The translations under genes were made by a program, and so were the position numbers. A stretch of 47,332 nt of DNA from positions 1 to 47,332 of the forward strand of contig CALWZE010000049.1 of assembly GCA_944385925.1 (NCBI GenBank), in the 5' to 3' direction. The DNA is from an uncultured Clostridia bacterium. Lineage in GTDB: Bacteria > Bacillota > Clostridia > Oscillospirales > Ruminococcaceae. This document shows, piece by piece, positions 33,932 through 41,345 of the stretch (its first letter is position 1; each line of letters opens with the position of its first letter). The notes below the pieces were generated by a model. It did no database searches, was not told the DNA's origin, and saw only the letters and a list, made by a program, of their open reading frames with translations.

Positions 33932-33959
33932 TTGACACCGGATATTCTTCCGATATAAT
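33932..33959 (+). promoter_or_regulatory. Consensus sigma-A promoter hexamers for a candidate small RNA
   Basis: TTGACA, 16 bases, TATAAT. Both hexamers are perfect consensus. No reading frame follows on this strand before the terminator 80 bases on. Confidence 0.8.
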
Positions 33960-33965
33960 GAATTA

Positions 33966-34042
33966 AATAAGCCTGATCCCCAAGACTGTGCGGCTGGTAA
34001 ACCAGTTTCACCACTTTCAACTGGGCTCAGGCTTATTTTTTT
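33966..34042 (+). ncRNA. Candidate 75-base small RNA with own promoter and terminator
   Basis: Starts about seven bases after the TATAAT and ends in seven Ts. The ends pair over 11 bp (AATAAGCCTGA with TCAGGCTTATT), directly followed by the T tract. Inside, CCAG at 34002-34005 can pair with CTGG at 33994 (loop TAAA) or, as CCAGTT, with AACTGG at 34019, so two mutually exclusive hairpins are possible. A C-rich GATCCCC near the 5' end could pair with ribosome sites. It does not match an RNA family I know. It converges on bceB, whose stop is 53 bases away. Confidence 0.6.
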
Positions 34043-34094
34043 GCTGTTTTCCGCCAGGCGCACCGAAGGCATCGCCCGGAACAGTAAAATTCGT

Positions 34095-36119
34095 TCAGCG
34101 AACGATTTTATAATAGGTCCGCGCCGTGATTCTGAAAACAAGCAGATAAATGAGAATATAAACTGCACTTGTCACCGCTATGCAGGCCAGCGTCAACGCA
34201 TTATTTGTCATGACAAATGCGTTGAGAATCTGGGTAATCATGTTGGTCGCGGCCAGAATATGCATAAGCGCTCCGGCCAGCGGCAGGAAGAAAACAATAA
34301 GCACCTGGCGATTGATCGTGTTGCGCACCTCCTGGTTGCTCATACCGACCTTGCGCATGATCTCGTATCTTGCCCGGTCCTCATATCCCTCCGAGACCTG
34401 TTTGAAATACATGATAAGAACCGTATTGGTGATAAACAGCAGCGAGAAAAAGATGCCGAGGAAAAGAAGGCCGCCATACACTCCGTAGCTTTCCGCACGA
34501 TACTCGTCGATGCCGGAACTGTGCACCAGCGTTACGCTGAGCTGTTCGGCCATGCGTTTGCCGAGATGGTCTGCAACGTTGCGGGAAAACTCTGCGCGCT
34601 CGACATAATCTCCGCCTGTAAAATTCATACAGAACTCTACCGCCCAGTTGCTGTCACCACTGGAAGGATTGACCGCCTGACCCAGTTCCCGGCATTTTTC
34701 CATATCCCCGGCGACAAGAAAGACCTGCTTAATTGTCTCCTCTTTCGGCTGTAGAAGCGGAAACTCACGAATCCATTCCTGAACCTGAAAACTTTTCCCG
34801 CCCGCCTGCACAGTTTTGCTTTCCTGCACAGAGGGTTCGGCGATCACCAGCAGCTCATCTTTTTGCAGTACGCGATTTTGTCCGCTTATGCAACTGTAAT
34901 CCTCAAGCGGCATAATCAGAACAGATACCGTTTGTATCGACGCTTCGCTGTCCGTCAGGTTATAATTTCCATTCTGATCTTTAAAGGCCAACTGCCCGTC
35001 GGACAGCAGCGCGGTTTCCTGTTTGCTGTGGTATGCATACAGCGAATCAATTGCATATCCGCGCTCCGACGCCATGAGGCGAAGCTCATTCAGCGTATCG
35101 TCCAGTTGTCGGGACTGTACTTCTCCTGCGTCGTAATAAACCGCGATCTCCAGATCGTTGCGGAAGAAACCTTTTATCATTTCCTCCTGTCCGAAATAAA
35201 GCGCGCATACGCCCGAGATGGTGACGAGCACCATTGTCGAAAGGATACAGATATTGGACAACCCGGCGGCATTCTGCTTTAATCGATGCATCAAACCGGA
35301 AACAGATATAAATGTGTTGGGACGGTAATAAAGACGGGGTGTGCGGCGGATGGCCCGAAGCACGAATTGGCTGCCCGCGAGGAAGAGCAGATTGGTCGCG
35401 ATAATCACAAGAATGACCGCAGGCCAGAACATTCCGATTGCGATTGCCTTATCCTTCGTCGCTATGGCGAAGTAATATGCGCCGCCGAGGCAGATCAGCC
35501 CGACCACGGTCATCAGCGGCACGCCGCGCAGTTTTTTCTCTCCCTTTTTTTCTCCGTTGATCAGGTCGATCGGGTTCGCCAATCGAACCTGGAACTGGTT
35601 ATAAATGGTCGCGGTCAGGAAAATCGCGCCGAATCCAAGCACTGTGATCAGATAGGCCGGCAAAGACAGCTCAAATCGGCTGTCCGGCGCCACATTGGTC
35701 AGCGCGAGCAGTACCATAAACGCGAGCTTGCCGAACACTGTGCCGCAAAGCAGCCCGAGCGCGAGCGAACCCAGATTCAGCATGGTGTTTTCCAGCAGAA
35801 TAATGCGGCCAACATGCCTTTTCTCCAGTCCCAATATCCCATAGAGCCCGAATTCCCGGCGGCGATTCTTGATTAAAAAGCTGTTCAGATAAAGCATATA
35901 GCCATAGGTGAACAGCGCCATGACAACCAGTCCGAAAAGGAGCATCACCCGCATTGTATTGCCAAAGCTCATATTGGAGATGCTTTCGCACAGCACGGTG
36001 TTCAGGATGATAAAGAAAACGCCGGACATGACCGCCACAGCTACGGCATAGGGAAAGTACATTCGCCGGTTGCGGCGCAGATTTTCCTTCGCCAGCTTGA
36101 AATACAATCCCTTACCCAA
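34095..36119 (-). CDS. BceB-type ABC transporter permease
   Basis: 674 residues. FtsX-like permease with about ten spans and one large extracellular domain (about 300-530), the hallmark of the BceB group that recognises cell-wall-active peptides such as bacitracin. Start MGKGLYFKLAKENLRRNRRMYFPY is typical. C-terminal part has MRKVGMSNQEVRNTINRQVLIVFFLPLAGALMH, a conserved BceB stretch. It works with the adjacent ATPase and passes flux information to the BceS-like kinase. Overlaps bceA by eight bases. Stop TGA. Confidence 0.94.
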   Translation of the reverse strand: MGKGLYFKLAKENLRRNRRMYFPYAVAVAVMSGVFFIILNTVLCESISNMSFGNTMRVMLLFGLVVMALFTYGYMLYLNSFLIKNRRREFGLYGILGLEKRHVGRIILLENTMLNLGSLALGLLCGTVFGKLAFMVLLALTNVAPDSRFELSLPAYLITVLGFGAIFLTATIYNQFQVRLANPIDLINGEKKGEKKLRGVPLMTVVGLICLGGAYYFAIATKDKAIAIGMFWPAVILVIIATNLLFLAGSQFVLRAIRRTPRLYYRPNTFISVSGLMHRLKQNAAGLSNICILSTMVLVTISGVCALYFGQEEMIKGFFRNDLEIAVYYDAGEVQSRQLDDTLNELRLMASERGYAIDSLYAYHSKQETALLSDGQLAFKDQNGNYNLTDSEASIQTVSVLIMPLEDYSCISGQNRVLQKDELLVIAEPSVQESKTVQAGGKSFQVQEWIREFPLLQPKEETIKQVFLVAGDMEKCRELGQAVNPSSGDSNWAVEFCMNFTGGDYVERAEFSRNVADHLGKRMAEQLSVTLVHSSGIDEYRAESYGVYGGLLFLGIFFSLLFITNTVLIMYFKQVSEGYEDRARYEIMRKVGMSNQEVRNTINRQVLIVFFLPLAGALMHILAATNMITQILNAFVMTNNALTLACIAVTSAVYILIYLLVFRITARTYYKIVR

Positions 36120-36879
36120 TGTCGGCGCCTCCTTCGGTCAGCACCGTCAAGGTTGAAACGATCCGGTCAAAAAATTCCCGCCGTTCAAGCCCGCCGCGAT
36201 AGATCTGGTTATACAGCCTGCCGTCCCGGATAAAAATGACCCGGGATGCGTAACTGGCCGCATTGGCGCTGTGGGTAACCATCAGGATCGTGCGTCCCTG
36301 CGCATTCAGCGCTGAAAATTTGTCCAGCAGGCCCGCGGATGCTTTGGAGTCCAGCGCGCCGGTCGGCTCGTCTGCCAGAATAATTTTGGGATTGATGATG
36401 ACTGCCCGCGCAACGGCGGCGCGCTGTTTTTCACCGCCGGACACCTCATAGGGGAATTTATCCAGCAGCTCCTCGATCCCGAGACTTTGCGCAAGCGGGC
36501 GAACCCGCAGCATCATTTCTTCCGGCGGCGTGTTGGAAAGCACCAGCGGAAGCAGGATATTGTCCCGCAGAGTAAAGGTGTCCAGAAGATTGAAGTCCTG
36601 AAAGACAAAGCCCAGATTGTTGCGTCGGAATATGGACAGTTCTTTGTCTCTAATCTCCCGGAAATTCCGTCCGGCAAGCAATATCTCTCCCTCGGTCGGC
36701 TTATCCAGCGAAGCGAGCAGGTTCAGCAGAGTTGTTTTCCCCGAACCCGAAGCGCCCATGATCGCCACAAATTCGCCCTGGCTGACCGTGAAGCTGACGT
36801 CCTGCAAAGCGACGCACTGACGGCCTCCCAATCTCGTGTTGTATACTTTTTTTAAATGTCTGACCTCAAGCAATTCCAT
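36112..36879 (-). CDS. BceA-type ABC transporter ATP-binding protein
   Basis: 255 residues. Walker A GASGSGKTT, Q-loop FVFQDFNLLDTFT, signature VSGGEKQR, Walker B IILADEPTGALD, H-loop VTHSA. Belongs to the MacB/LolD-like group that serves BceB permeases. The C-terminus extends past the core (LERREFFDRIVSTLTVL). Its ATG lies inside the last codons of a 48-codon frame upstream and has AGAAGGAGC just before it. Stop TAA. Confidence 0.95.
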   Translation of the reverse strand: MELLEVRHLKKVYNTRLGGRQCVALQDVSFTVSQGEFVAIMGASGSGKTTLLNLLASLDKPTEGEILLAGRNFREIRDKELSIFRRNNLGFVFQDFNLLDTFTLRDNILLPLVLSNTPPEEMMLRVRPLAQSLGIEELLDKFPYEVSGGEKQRAAVARAVIINPKIILADEPTGALDSKASAGLLDKFSALNAQGRTILMVTHSANAASYASRVIFIRDGRLYNQIYRGGLERREFFDRIVSTLTVLTEGGADIG

Positions 36880-37012
36880 GCTTCTGAAGCTCCTTCTTTA
36901 CCTCGTTAATGTCCAGCGCAAGGGTATCGTCCAGTTTTTCGTCCGCACGGCGCACAAAGAAAAAATCTCCGATCCGCTCCATCAGCCGGTGCAGGTATTC
37001 CTGAAATTTCAC
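36866..37012 (-). CDS. 48-residue protein overlapping bceA
   Basis: GTG start at 37012 with AAAAGGAG about nine bases upstream; the TGA lies 11 bases inside bceA in another frame, so translation of the two is coupled. Sequence features: MKFQEYLHRLMERIGDFFF, then VRRADEKLDDTL and LDINEVKKELQKHGIA. It is charged, probably helical, with a short aromatic patch GDFFFV. No family recognised. Its place between the BceR-box and bceA makes it part of the peptide-resistance module; a role as adaptor or leader peptide is inference. Confidence 0.65.
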   Translation of the reverse strand: MKFQEYLHRLMERIGDFFFVRRADEKLDDTLALDINEVKKELQKHGIA

Positions 37013-37100
37013 AGTTGACACACTCCTTTTTCGCGTCCGTATCGCAGACAGCCGGTTGATTCGGCTGCTCAGGGATTCACCTTACGCTCTAATGATACAA

Positions 37101-37147
37101 AAACGGGGAAACCGTCTGCCATAACTTTGGCTTACATTTCCCCGTTT
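37101..37147 (-). promoter_or_regulatory. Leader hairpin ahead of the bceAB operon (possible attenuator)
   Basis: Perfect 11-bp inverted repeat AAACGGGGAAA / TTTCCCCGTTT separated by 25 bases, with an inner GCCA/TGGC pair. On the minus strand it is followed by TTTTTG and then TATCATT. It lies between the BceR-box and the 48-codon gene. Confidence 0.6.
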
Positions 37148-37150
37148 AAT

Positions 37151-37166
37151 CTTACAGTTTTGTAAG
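37151..37166. promoter_or_regulatory. BceR-type response regulator box
   Basis: CTTACA GTTT TGTAAG, a perfect palindrome that fits the TnACA-N4-TGTAA pattern known for BceR-like regulators. It lies about 140 bases ahead of the first gene of the transporter operon. Confidence 0.8.
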
Positions 37167-37478
37167 CTTATTCCCCGCCGTCCAGGAAATGTCCGGTGCT
37201 CCGCCGCAGCCGCATCCAATCCTGTCCTGTTTTCGGCTGTTTTCTCCCCTTTTCCCCTTCTCCGGCATTTTGCGAATACAGGAAGTTTGATTCTTTTCTC
37301 GCTTCCTGCCTTTCATGCCTGTGCATCTTTGACGCCTTGTTAAATCTTACGTTGTCCGTCTGCCGCCTGCCATGCATTTGCGTATGACGCCTCTTCTTCC
37401 AAAAGCTTTCGCCAAACGCTGTCTGCGGGAGGCTCCTTGCACCGGCATCGTTCTGCAGGTCCGCCGCTCACATACGTC
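37167..37478. other. Spacer between bceS and the transporter operon
   Basis: Purine-rich on the minus strand. A 69-codon frame at 37168-37377 has no good ribosome site or family and is probably chance. No terminator for bceS was found. Confidence 0.4.
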
Positions 37479-38474
37479 TCAGCCGAACTCCGCGTCTTCA
37501 CGCTGCTTCATTGTGCCGCCGAGTTCCAGGCACAGGCAGCTTCCGGATTTTCTGCCGCGTTCAGCCCGCAGCCCCACGCCCAGTTCCTGCGCGATCCTGC
37601 TGCTCATATACAGCCCCAATCCGCTCGCCAGCCGGTCGTACCGTCCGTTATACCCCGTGTATCCTTTTTCAAAGATCCGCTCAGCATCTTCATCCCGAAT
37701 TCCGATACCGGTATCCTCAATGCGAAGCTCGGTACCCACCAAATAGATCCGCACGCCGCCGCTGTTGGTATACTTCGCGGCATTGGAAAGGATCTGCTCG
37801 AGAATAAATCCAAGCCACTTTCTATCTGAAACGACCCGCAGACCGGTCGCTTCAAAATCCACCGAAAGGTCTTTCTGAATAAACAGCAGCGCATACTTTC
37901 GGATGCAGTCACGCACAAGCGGATCGAGCGCAAAAGGCTCAAGCACCAGGTCTGCGGCAAGTCCGCCAAGCTTCGCATATTGAAGCGCCATATCCACATA
38001 CCGCTCCACCTTGAAAAGCTCTACCGTGAATGCGTCCCGCTGTGCGCTGCAATCCGCATCCAGCAGCAGCCGCATTGCCGCAATCGGCGTCTTGATCTGG
38101 TGCAGCCAAAGAGTATAATAATCTATCCGTTCGGCATTTTCTTCCCGCAATCCGTCTCTTTCCCGACGCATCAGCATATTGAGTTCCCGAATCATGCCGT
38201 CGTACTGGGCGCAGACTGCGTCCGGAGGGTCCGGCAGTTCGGGCAGCGCATTGGAAAGGTTTTCACGAATCTGCGCAAGGCGGTTGACCCGCTCGCGAAA
38301 ACGGAAATAGTCCAGAACCGTTAAGCCGCCGAGCAAAAACAAAGCAAGAAACGCGCCGTACAGGGCCAGCTGCGGTGCAATTCCCGACAGAAGCATAACC
38401 GCCAGCAAAACCGCCGTCCCTGTAAACCACAGGCAGAGCGCATAACGCCGGTATCTGAGATACTGTCCGAACAT
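37479..38474 (-). CDS. BceS-type intramembrane-sensing histidine kinase
   Basis: 331 residues. Two N-terminal spans with almost no loop between them (LCLWFTGTAVLLAVMLLSG, LALYGAFLALFLLGGLTVL), hence no extracellular sensor domain; such kinases are switched by the BceAB transporter. H-box YTLWLHQIKTPIAAMRLLL (phospho-His), N-box EQILSNAAKYT, G1 IEDTGIGI, G2 GLGLYMSSRIAQELG. AGGAGGTG precedes the ATG. Lies 24 bases after bceR. Stop TGA. Confidence 0.95.
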   Translation of the reverse strand: MFGQYLRYRRYALCLWFTGTAVLLAVMLLSGIAPQLALYGAFLALFLLGGLTVLDYFRFRERVNRLAQIRENLSNALPELPDPPDAVCAQYDGMIRELNMLMRRERDGLREENAERIDYYTLWLHQIKTPIAAMRLLLDADCSAQRDAFTVELFKVERYVDMALQYAKLGGLAADLVLEPFALDPLVRDCIRKYALLFIQKDLSVDFEATGLRVVSDRKWLGFILEQILSNAAKYTNSGGVRIYLVGTELRIEDTGIGIRDEDAERIFEKGYTGYNGRYDRLASGLGLYMSSRIAQELGVGLRAERGRKSGSCLCLELGGTMKQREDAEFG

Positions 38475-38498
38475 TTTTTCACCTCCTGAGCCGCTTGC

Positions 38499-39170
38499 TT
38501 AGTCATGAACCATATAGCCCTCGCCTTTTTTGGTCTGTATCAGATCAGTAAGCCCCGCCTGCTCCAGTTTTCGCCGCAGCCGGTTGATGTTGACCGTCAG
38601 GGTATTGTCGTCGATGAAGCTGTCCGAGTTCCAGAGTGCCTGCATGATCGTCTGCCTTGATACAACGCTGTTCTTTCGCTCAAAAAGGGTTTTAAGAATG
38701 CGATGTTCGTTTTTGGACAGTTCAATCGTTTTTTCCGCAAAGCGCAGCGTCCCGTCGTTTTCCAAAAGCGCGCCGCATGCCTCCAGCGCCGGTTGCTGCT
38801 GGGTATAGCTATAAACGCGGCGCAGCAGGGCGCTTATTTTGGCAATCAGAACTTCCGTGGAAAAGGGCTTTACGATGAAGTCGTCCGCGCCCATGTTCAT
38901 TGCCATAACCTGATCCATATTGTCGGTATGTGAAGAAACGAAAACGACCGGCACTTTGGATTCCCGCCGGATTTTTTCGCACCAGTAGTAGCCATTATAA
39001 AAAGGCAGCGATATATCCAGCACAACCAGGTGCGGCGCACAGGCGCGGAACTCTGCAAGTACCTCGGAAAAATCCTGCGCGCAGACCGCATCGAATCCCC
39101 AGCGCCCAAGCGCTTCAGCCATCAGTGCCGCGATTGTCTGATCATCTTCCACAATAAAAATTCGGTACAC
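38499..39170 (-). CDS. BceR-type response regulator (OmpR family)
   Basis: 223 residues from GTG 39170, with AAGGGG upstream and the family start (M)YRIFIVEDDQTIAALM; longer ATG versions are possible. Receiver domain with acidic pair ED, phospho-Asp in VVLDISLPF, Thr/Ser and Lys (VIVKPFS); C-terminal winged helix with NEHRILKTLFERKNSVVSRQTIMQALW and DDNTLTVNINRLRRKLE. It would bind the palindrome at 37151 and activate the transporter operon. Stop TAA. Confidence 0.95.
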   Translation of the reverse strand: MYRIFIVEDDQTIAALMAEALGRWGFDAVCAQDFSEVLAEFRACAPHLVVLDISLPFYNGYYWCEKIRRESKVPVVFVSSHTDNMDQVMAMNMGADDFIVKPFSTEVLIAKISALLRRVYSYTQQQPALEACGALLENDGTLRFAEKTIELSKNEHRILKTLFERKNSVVSRQTIMQALWNSDSFIDDNTLTVNINRLRRKLEQAGLTDLIQTKKGEGYMVHD

Positions 39171-39220
39171 GTTTTTCCCCTTTTCAATCTCCGGCCGCAT
39201 AACCAATGTCCTGCGGCGGT

Positions 39221-39249
39221 ATACTAAGACCGTCAAAACATCCGATCAA
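39221..39249 (-). promoter_or_regulatory. Promoter of the bceRS pair
   Basis: On the minus strand TTGATC, 17 bases, TAGTAT, about 50 bases before the GTG of the regulator. Confidence 0.55.
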
Positions 39250-39310
39250 CAGTAAAACGATCCGGCGTTTAAAATTTTTCCCAATCCTTGCCTTTTGTGA
39301 CTAAGTCCCG

Positions 39311-39339
39311 TTGCGATTTCGTCATCCAGGTGTTATAGT
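39311..39339 (+). promoter_or_regulatory. Promoter of the rubredoxin gene
   Basis: TTGCGA, 17 bases, TATAGT, 40 bases before the start. Confidence 0.75.
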
Positions 39340-39379
39340 ATGGACAGAAAATTAAAAATACAACTGAGAGGTATAAATG

Positions 39380-39538
39380 ATGAAGACTTATGTTTGCAAA
39401 CTTTGCGGTTATGTATATGATGAAGCGGCCGGCGATCCCGAAAACGGCATCGCTCCCGGCACCCGCTGGGAAGACGTTCCCGACAGCTGGGTGTGCCCGC
39501 TTTGCGCGGCCGGCAAGGAAGAGTTTGAAGAGCAGTAA
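39380..39538 (+). CDS. Rubredoxin
   Basis: 52 residues: [22 protein letters not shown]...[25 protein letters not shown]. The two CxxCG/CPLC pairs (C6, C9, C39, C42) hold one iron; length is that of clostridial rubredoxins. GAGAGG lies eight bases before the second of two adjacent ATGs (39377, 39380). A one-electron carrier for oxygen and peroxide detoxification in anaerobes. Monocistronic with promoter and terminator, divergent from bceRS. Stop TAA. Confidence 0.96.
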   Translation: MKTYVCKLCGYVYDEAAGDPENGIAPGTRWEDVPDSWVCPLCAAGKEEFEEQ

Positions 39539-39550
39539 GCAAAACCGTTC

Positions 39551-39587
39551 AGGGCGGATCATCCGGATGGATGATCCGCCCTTTTCT
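39551..39587 (+). terminator. Terminator of the rubredoxin gene
   Basis: GGGCGGATCATCC, short loop, GGATGATCCGCCC then TTTTCTT. It may also stop the convergent amidohydrolase transcript. Confidence 0.92.
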
Positions 39588-39831
39588 TAATCATTCTGTT
39601 TTGCGGAATCAATCTGCTGGATGAGGCGCTCTTTGCCGCTTTAGAAATAATGCGAAATCCAGGCGCTTCTGTCTCACAGAAAAGGACTGTTTTCCGGTCT
39701 TTCAGGATCAGCGCCGTCCCGGCTCAACCAATGCATTCGTTTTCCGTTTCAATAACAACCAAGCGCTTTTCACCGTCCTGTTTTTGCAGAATACCGTTAT
39801 CCCCGAGAGGCCTTTGGCAGTCTCAAATCTT
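39588..39831. other. Convergent spacer
   Basis: No gene recognised between the rubredoxin terminator and the end of the amidohydrolase gene. Confidence 0.4.
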
Positions 39832-41115
39832 TTACAGGAACTTATCCAGCTCCTGCTCGACCTGCGGCATCTTGCGCACACGCGGCGCGCGGATCAGCCT
39901 TCCCCGCGCGGCGACCATCTCCACATTGCGCAAAGCCCGCAGGTCTTCCAGCGGATTCTCACGCGTCACGATCAGGTCGGCGCATTTTCCCGCTTCGATC
40001 GAGCCGGTTTCTTTTTCCAGCCCGACGATTTGCGCGTTTCCGAGCATAGCGCTGTACAGTGCAAAGCTCGTGGAGACGCCGCAGAATTTTCTGAAATAGT
40101 ACAATTCACGCCACATATCATAGTGGGTGATATAGGGGCATCCGGTGTCGGTACCAAGTCCGATCGGAACACCATTTTCAAGGCAGGCTTTCGCGCAGGC
40201 AACAATGCCGTCAAAAACAACCTGACCGTTATACTGCTCCATCTCGCTTGCGCCGCTGACCGACCGGTCAAACAGCGCATACGGAAGCGCCGGGGAAAGG
40301 GTGGTCACCTGGCAGGCGCCCCGCTCTTTAAACAGCCGCATGATCTCCTCATCCGGCATTGCGCCGTGTTCAATCGAGTCCACGCCGTTTTCCAGCGCCA
40401 CCCGGACGCCCTCCGGGCTTTCAACATGTGCCGCGACCTTCAGGCCAAGGCTGTGGGCCTGTTCGCAGGCCGCACGCACATATTCCGGCGGCATTTTGAG
40501 CTCTCCCGGCTCTCCTTTGACCTTTGCGTCCAGCACGCCGCCCGTAATCATCAGTTTTATCAGATCGGGTTTATCCTGCGCGACTTTGCGCACCAACTCC
40601 GCCGCCTCCTGCGCGCTGTGCGCCATATAGGCCAGCGAGCCGGCCATATGCCCGCCCGATACCGAAACCGCCATGTTGGAGGCAAGGATGCGCGGACCGA
40701 CGGTCTTTCCCTGCGCAATCAGATCACGAATACGGGTATCGCAGTCCAATACGCCGCCCACTGTGCGAATTGTCGTCACGCCGCTCATCAGCTGGGTGCG
40801 CGCATAGCCTTCGCACATTTTCAGCAGCACCCATTTGGTCAGCCCGCAGCTGGTCATCAGACGGACGGTTTTGACCGGGTCCATCGGCTTTTTTCTCGGT
40901 TTACCGTTTGCCGGAAGGTGCACGTGCAGATTGATAAGGCCCGGCATAATGTATTGACCTTTAAGATCAATTACTTCATATCCGTTGAGCTCTGCCTGCT
41001 CGCGCGGCAGCACCGCTTTAATTTTGTCTTCCTCGATCAGAATCGCAAGCCCTTTACGCGGCTGCATCTCTTTCGTACCGTCCAGCACAATACCGTTAAC
41101 AAAAGCGTACTTCAT
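39832..41115 (-). CDS. Amidohydrolase family protein (imidazolonepropionase/prolidase-like)
   Basis: 427 residues from ATG 41115 (MKYAFVNGIVLDGTKEMQ), with GGAGAAGG upstream; the longer frame runs past the promoter. Metal-dependent amidohydrolase: HxH as LHVHLP (H64, H66), later LKVAAHVESPEGV and SIEHGAM histidines, and GLGTDTGCPYITHYDM with the catalytic Asp. This group cleaves amide or peptide-like bonds (Xaa-Pro, imidazolone, cyclic amides); the substrate cannot be told. It is divergent from the bile salt hydrolase gene and shares a 230-base promoter region. Stop TAA. Confidence 0.9.
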   Translation of the reverse strand: MKYAFVNGIVLDGTKEMQPRKGLAILIEEDKIKAVLPREQAELNGYEVIDLKGQYIMPGLINLHVHLPANGKPRKKPMDPVKTVRLMTSCGLTKWVLLKMCEGYARTQLMSGVTTIRTVGGVLDCDTRIRDLIAQGKTVGPRILASNMAVSVSGGHMAGSLAYMAHSAQEAAELVRKVAQDKPDLIKLMITGGVLDAKVKGEPGELKMPPEYVRAACEQAHSLGLKVAAHVESPEGVRVALENGVDSIEHGAMPDEEIMRLFKERGACQVTTLSPALPYALFDRSVSGASEMEQYNGQVVFDGIVACAKACLENGVPIGLGTDTGCPYITHYDMWRELYYFRKFCGVSTSFALYSAMLGNAQIVGLEKETGSIEAGKCADLIVTRENPLEDLRALRNVEMVAARGRLIRAPRVRKMPQVEQELDKFL

Positions 41116-41160
41116 GTCCTTCTCCCCTTTATCTTCCCGTCTGATTGTTACCCTGTTTCG

Positions 41161-41189
41161 ATTGTATTGCAATTCAAATTCAAAGTCAA
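41161..41189 (-). promoter_or_regulatory. Promoter of the amidohydrolase gene
   Basis: On the minus strand TTGACT, 17 bases, TACAAT, about 45 bases before the ATG. Confidence 0.8.
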
Positions 41190-41268
41190 TTGAGGAACGC
41201 CCCCTGTATAAGATGCAAATTTCGGCCAACGCTTTTATCAGACTTTTTTCCATTTTTCAAGAGAAGGA

Positions 41269-41308
41269 TTGCTTTTTACTCTTTTCTGTTATACTGTTTT
41301 GATATACT
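41269..41308 (+). promoter_or_regulatory. Possible promoter of the bile salt hydrolase gene
   Basis: TATACT occurs twice (41290 and 41303). TTGCTT lies 15 bases before the first, a short spacing, so the exact promoter is unsure. Confidence 0.35.
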
Positions 41309-41345
41309 GTGCTTGAAAAAAGCCATTAAAGGAGGCATTTCAGCA

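Noticed and set aside
33966-34042. Known riboswitch class
   Set aside because: I compared it by eye with common classes (cobalamin, FMN, glycine, THF, guanidine, ZTP) and saw no diagnostic core; also no gene follows on the same strand.
37168-37377. 69-codon minus-strand frame after bceS
   Set aside because: Very rich in Arg, Lys and Gln owing to purine-rich DNA, only a weak ribosome site, no family.
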